Notes under the pieces: model-generated
What the model was told of the DNA's origin: nothing
Seen by the model: the letters and a program-made list of their open reading frames with translations, nothing else
Databases searched by the model: none
Translations under genes and position numbers: made by a program
Assembly: GCF_022532105.1 (NCBI RefSeq)
Contig: NZ_CP092832.1
Span: 1,455,001-1,519,000 of the forward strand
DNA from: Flavobacterium sp. HJ-32-4
GTDB lineage: Bacteria > Bacteroidota > Bacteroidia > Flavobacteriales > Flavobacteriaceae
Length of the DNA stretch: 64,000 bases
Direction of reading: 5' to 3'
Shown here: positions 62,685-64,000 of the stretch, one piece after another
Position numbering within the stretch: the stretch's first letter is position 1
Layout: each line of letters opens with the position of its first letter

Positions 62685-63403
62685 GTAGGTAGCGGAAGGA
62701 AGCCGGTCTGCACTTTGGGGTCAGCCTCGGTCTCGACTTTTACCCATAAACCGAAAGGTCGTTTTGTCTTTTTGCCATACTATTCACGCGAATAATGTCG
62801 TAAATGGTATTAAAATTGACTTATTCGGTAATAATATCGGTATAAGCGGTTTACTACAGTCAATACGTAGTAGAAAATACCGAACATACCCCTTTTAGAA
62901 AGGCATATGTCCACCCGAAGGCAACTTTCGGACAACGTCCGTATAATCTTTGGTGCAGCACGATTTCCGGCGCACATTTGTTCCAGAAAAATGTACGGAG
63001 GCCGGGCAAGGTTGCCTTTCGTAAGAAGATAAAAAGGGGAAATATGTCAACAATTAGACAATACGAAGTAAGACAACCATTCAGAGCTACCAATATTGTG
63101 ATTGGTCGCGATCTAAGATGGTGATCGAAACGTAAACATTGAGGCCAGCATCCTGCGTTTAGTACGCATCTCTTAATCCCCCCTTGTCTTCGTCTGAGAT
63201 AATTTAAGATTATCGTTTTGGGGCAGACGTAGACACAATTCCTTGCTAGTGGAAAGACGTAGGATCGCGGGCTAATGTAGTATTTTTTTTAATACTGCGT
63301 GTAAATCTTTGAAAATTTTGAATAACGACGAAGGCGATGTGTGGTAGAAACGATGCCTACAGGCAAGGTGATGCGCACCGCGTTTTCCTCTAAATGACGA
63401 AAG
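62685..63403. other. Gene-free 0.7-kb region with short palindromes and direct repeats
   Basis: No convincing coding region on either strand; short open frames have no family features. Direct repeats GGTATTA/GGTAATA/GGTATAA lie at 62806, 62827 and 62839. An inverted repeat TACTAC-N9-GTAGTA is present near 62853-62873, and there are small stems such as CCGAA/TTCGG near 62918-62934. The sequence looks more AT-rich than the neighbouring genes. It could hold a long regulatory leader, a small RNA or decayed DNA. Confidence 0.4.
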
Positions 63404-64000
63404 ATGAAACGATTCGTTTTGACATGTTGGTTCGCCTTTCAGTTGACTTCCGCTTATAGTCAATTGTATATGACGGGCAGTAGCTATTTGTATGCAGTTA
63501 ATCAGGTGGTTACGGTATCGCAGCAGGTACAGTTGGGAGCCTCGACTTTTCTATACATGAGAGGTTCCTCTCAATTGATGCAGCGAACCAATGGCGCATC
63601 CAGTAATACCGGTTCTGGCGTGTTGTCTGTTTATCAGGAAGGAAGTTCCAACCAATATAAATATAACTATTGGTGCTCACCTGTGGGTGGCACAACGGGT
63701 ACGGGCAATATTGATTTTGGTGTGACGCAGCTCTCCAGGCCAACTACAACTACGGCCAGCACCGCGGCGGTTATGTTGCCCAATAATGCAAGTGGCCTGG
63801 ACGGCATCGCCAACCCGCTGAGTATTGCGCCGTATTGGGTGTATAAATTCCTGTCTGGCACCAACTATTCCGAATGGATCGCTGTCGGAAGCGCCTCCAC
63901 CATCTCCGCGGGTCAGGGGTTCACGATGAAGGGGACATCTGGAACAGACGCCACGGCCATATTGGGCGTAAGTAACAATCCGGGAAGTGCGCAACGCTAT
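63404..64000 (+). CDS. Secreted beta-rich surface protein (3' partial)
   Basis: The frame is open from the ATG at 63404 to the window edge (199 codons) and continues beyond it. Signal peptide: MKRFVLTCWFAFQLTSAYSQ. The mature part contains LYMTGSSYLYAVNQVVTVSQQVQLG, MRGSSQLMQ, SVYQEGSSNQYKYNYWCSPVGG and GQGFTMKGT. This is the N-terminal layout of large Flavobacterial T9SS cargo proteins, whose NYWxSPV motif is frequent; the sorting domain would be beyond the window. The function is unknown. A long gene-free region precedes it. Confidence 0.8.
   Translation, partial: MKRFVLTCWFAFQLTSAYSQLYMTGSSYLYAVNQVVTVSQQVQLGASTFLYMRGSSQLMQRTNGASSNTGSGVLSVYQEGSSNQYKYNYWCSPVGGTTGTGNIDFGVTQLSRPTTTTASTAAVMLPNNASGLDGIANPLSIAPYWVYKFLSGTNYSEWIAVGSASTISAGQGFTMKGTSGTDATAILGVSNNPGSAQRY

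Noticed and set aside
62860..63093. 77-residue open frame on the minus strand in the gene-free region
   Set aside because: No family resemblance, no promoter or signal features, and composition unlike the neighbouring genes.

Overview
This is a chromosomal segment of a member of the Bacteroidota, most likely a Flavobacteriaceae species with roughly balanced base composition. The signs are several proteins ending in type IX secretion (T9SS) sorting domains, promoters of the Bacteroidota type (-7 box TAnnTTTG) with no recognisable Shine-Dalgarno sequences, TAATG/ATGA-coupled operons, a long-form urocanate hydratase of about 660 residues, and PD40, GSCFA, DUF1343 and four-helix-bundle families typical of this group. 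No tRNA, rRNA, CRISPR array, transposase or phage gene was seen.

Layout. 1-4.1 kb: the 3' part of a secreted carbohydrate-active protein, a Crp/Fnr regulator and a small T9SS cargo protein. 4.1-15.8 kb: mostly housekeeping, with a deoxyribosyltransferase-like protein, GSCFA protein, alaS, M23 peptidase, MerR regulator, LemA plus two TPM-domain proteins, an outer-membrane beta-barrel protein and der. 15.8-29.4 kb: an accessory block on the minus strand. It holds a 2233-residue PKD/Ig-type T9SS protein followed by three tandem paralogues of a beta-propeller-like T9SS protein. Two of the three are frameshifted, one of them in a run of ten G. Unusual tandem-repeat DNA lies on both sides. 29.4-35.3 kb: an ECF sigma factor / probable anti-sigma / outer-membrane protein operon, a LolC/E-type permease, a DUF1343 lipoprotein and a membrane protein.

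35.4-54.6 kb is the most interesting region. Three paralogous TPR sensor kinases and two nearly identical LuxR-type response regulators sit among secreted or lipid-anchored proteins: a small secreted protein, a PQQ-like propeller, a PD40 propeller, a lipoprotein, a small membrane coiled-coil protein, a secreted FGE/SUMF1-like protein and a 1728-residue protein with 17 repeats. Five transcription units here carry the same 24-bp palindrome (AAAATACG, 8-bp core close to GCATTCTA, CGTATTTT). Each copy ends exactly 19 nt before a -7 box ending in TTTG, so its right arm overlaps the -33 position. I read this as an autoregulated two-component regulon with the response regulators as probable activators. 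The motif and spacing are visible in the sequence; the identity of the binding protein is inferred.

54.6-64 kb: on the minus strand an aromatic amino acid hydroxylase, a DUF4136 lipoprotein, a stand-alone four-helix-bundle gene with a structured DNA element beside it, urocanate hydratase and a DUF5522 protein. On the plus strand there is a LytTR response regulator with its sensor kinase, then about 700 bp without a gene, then the start of a secreted protein cut by the window edge. Degenerate tandem repeats of 7 bp (also 8 and 11 bp) recur between genes throughout the window.
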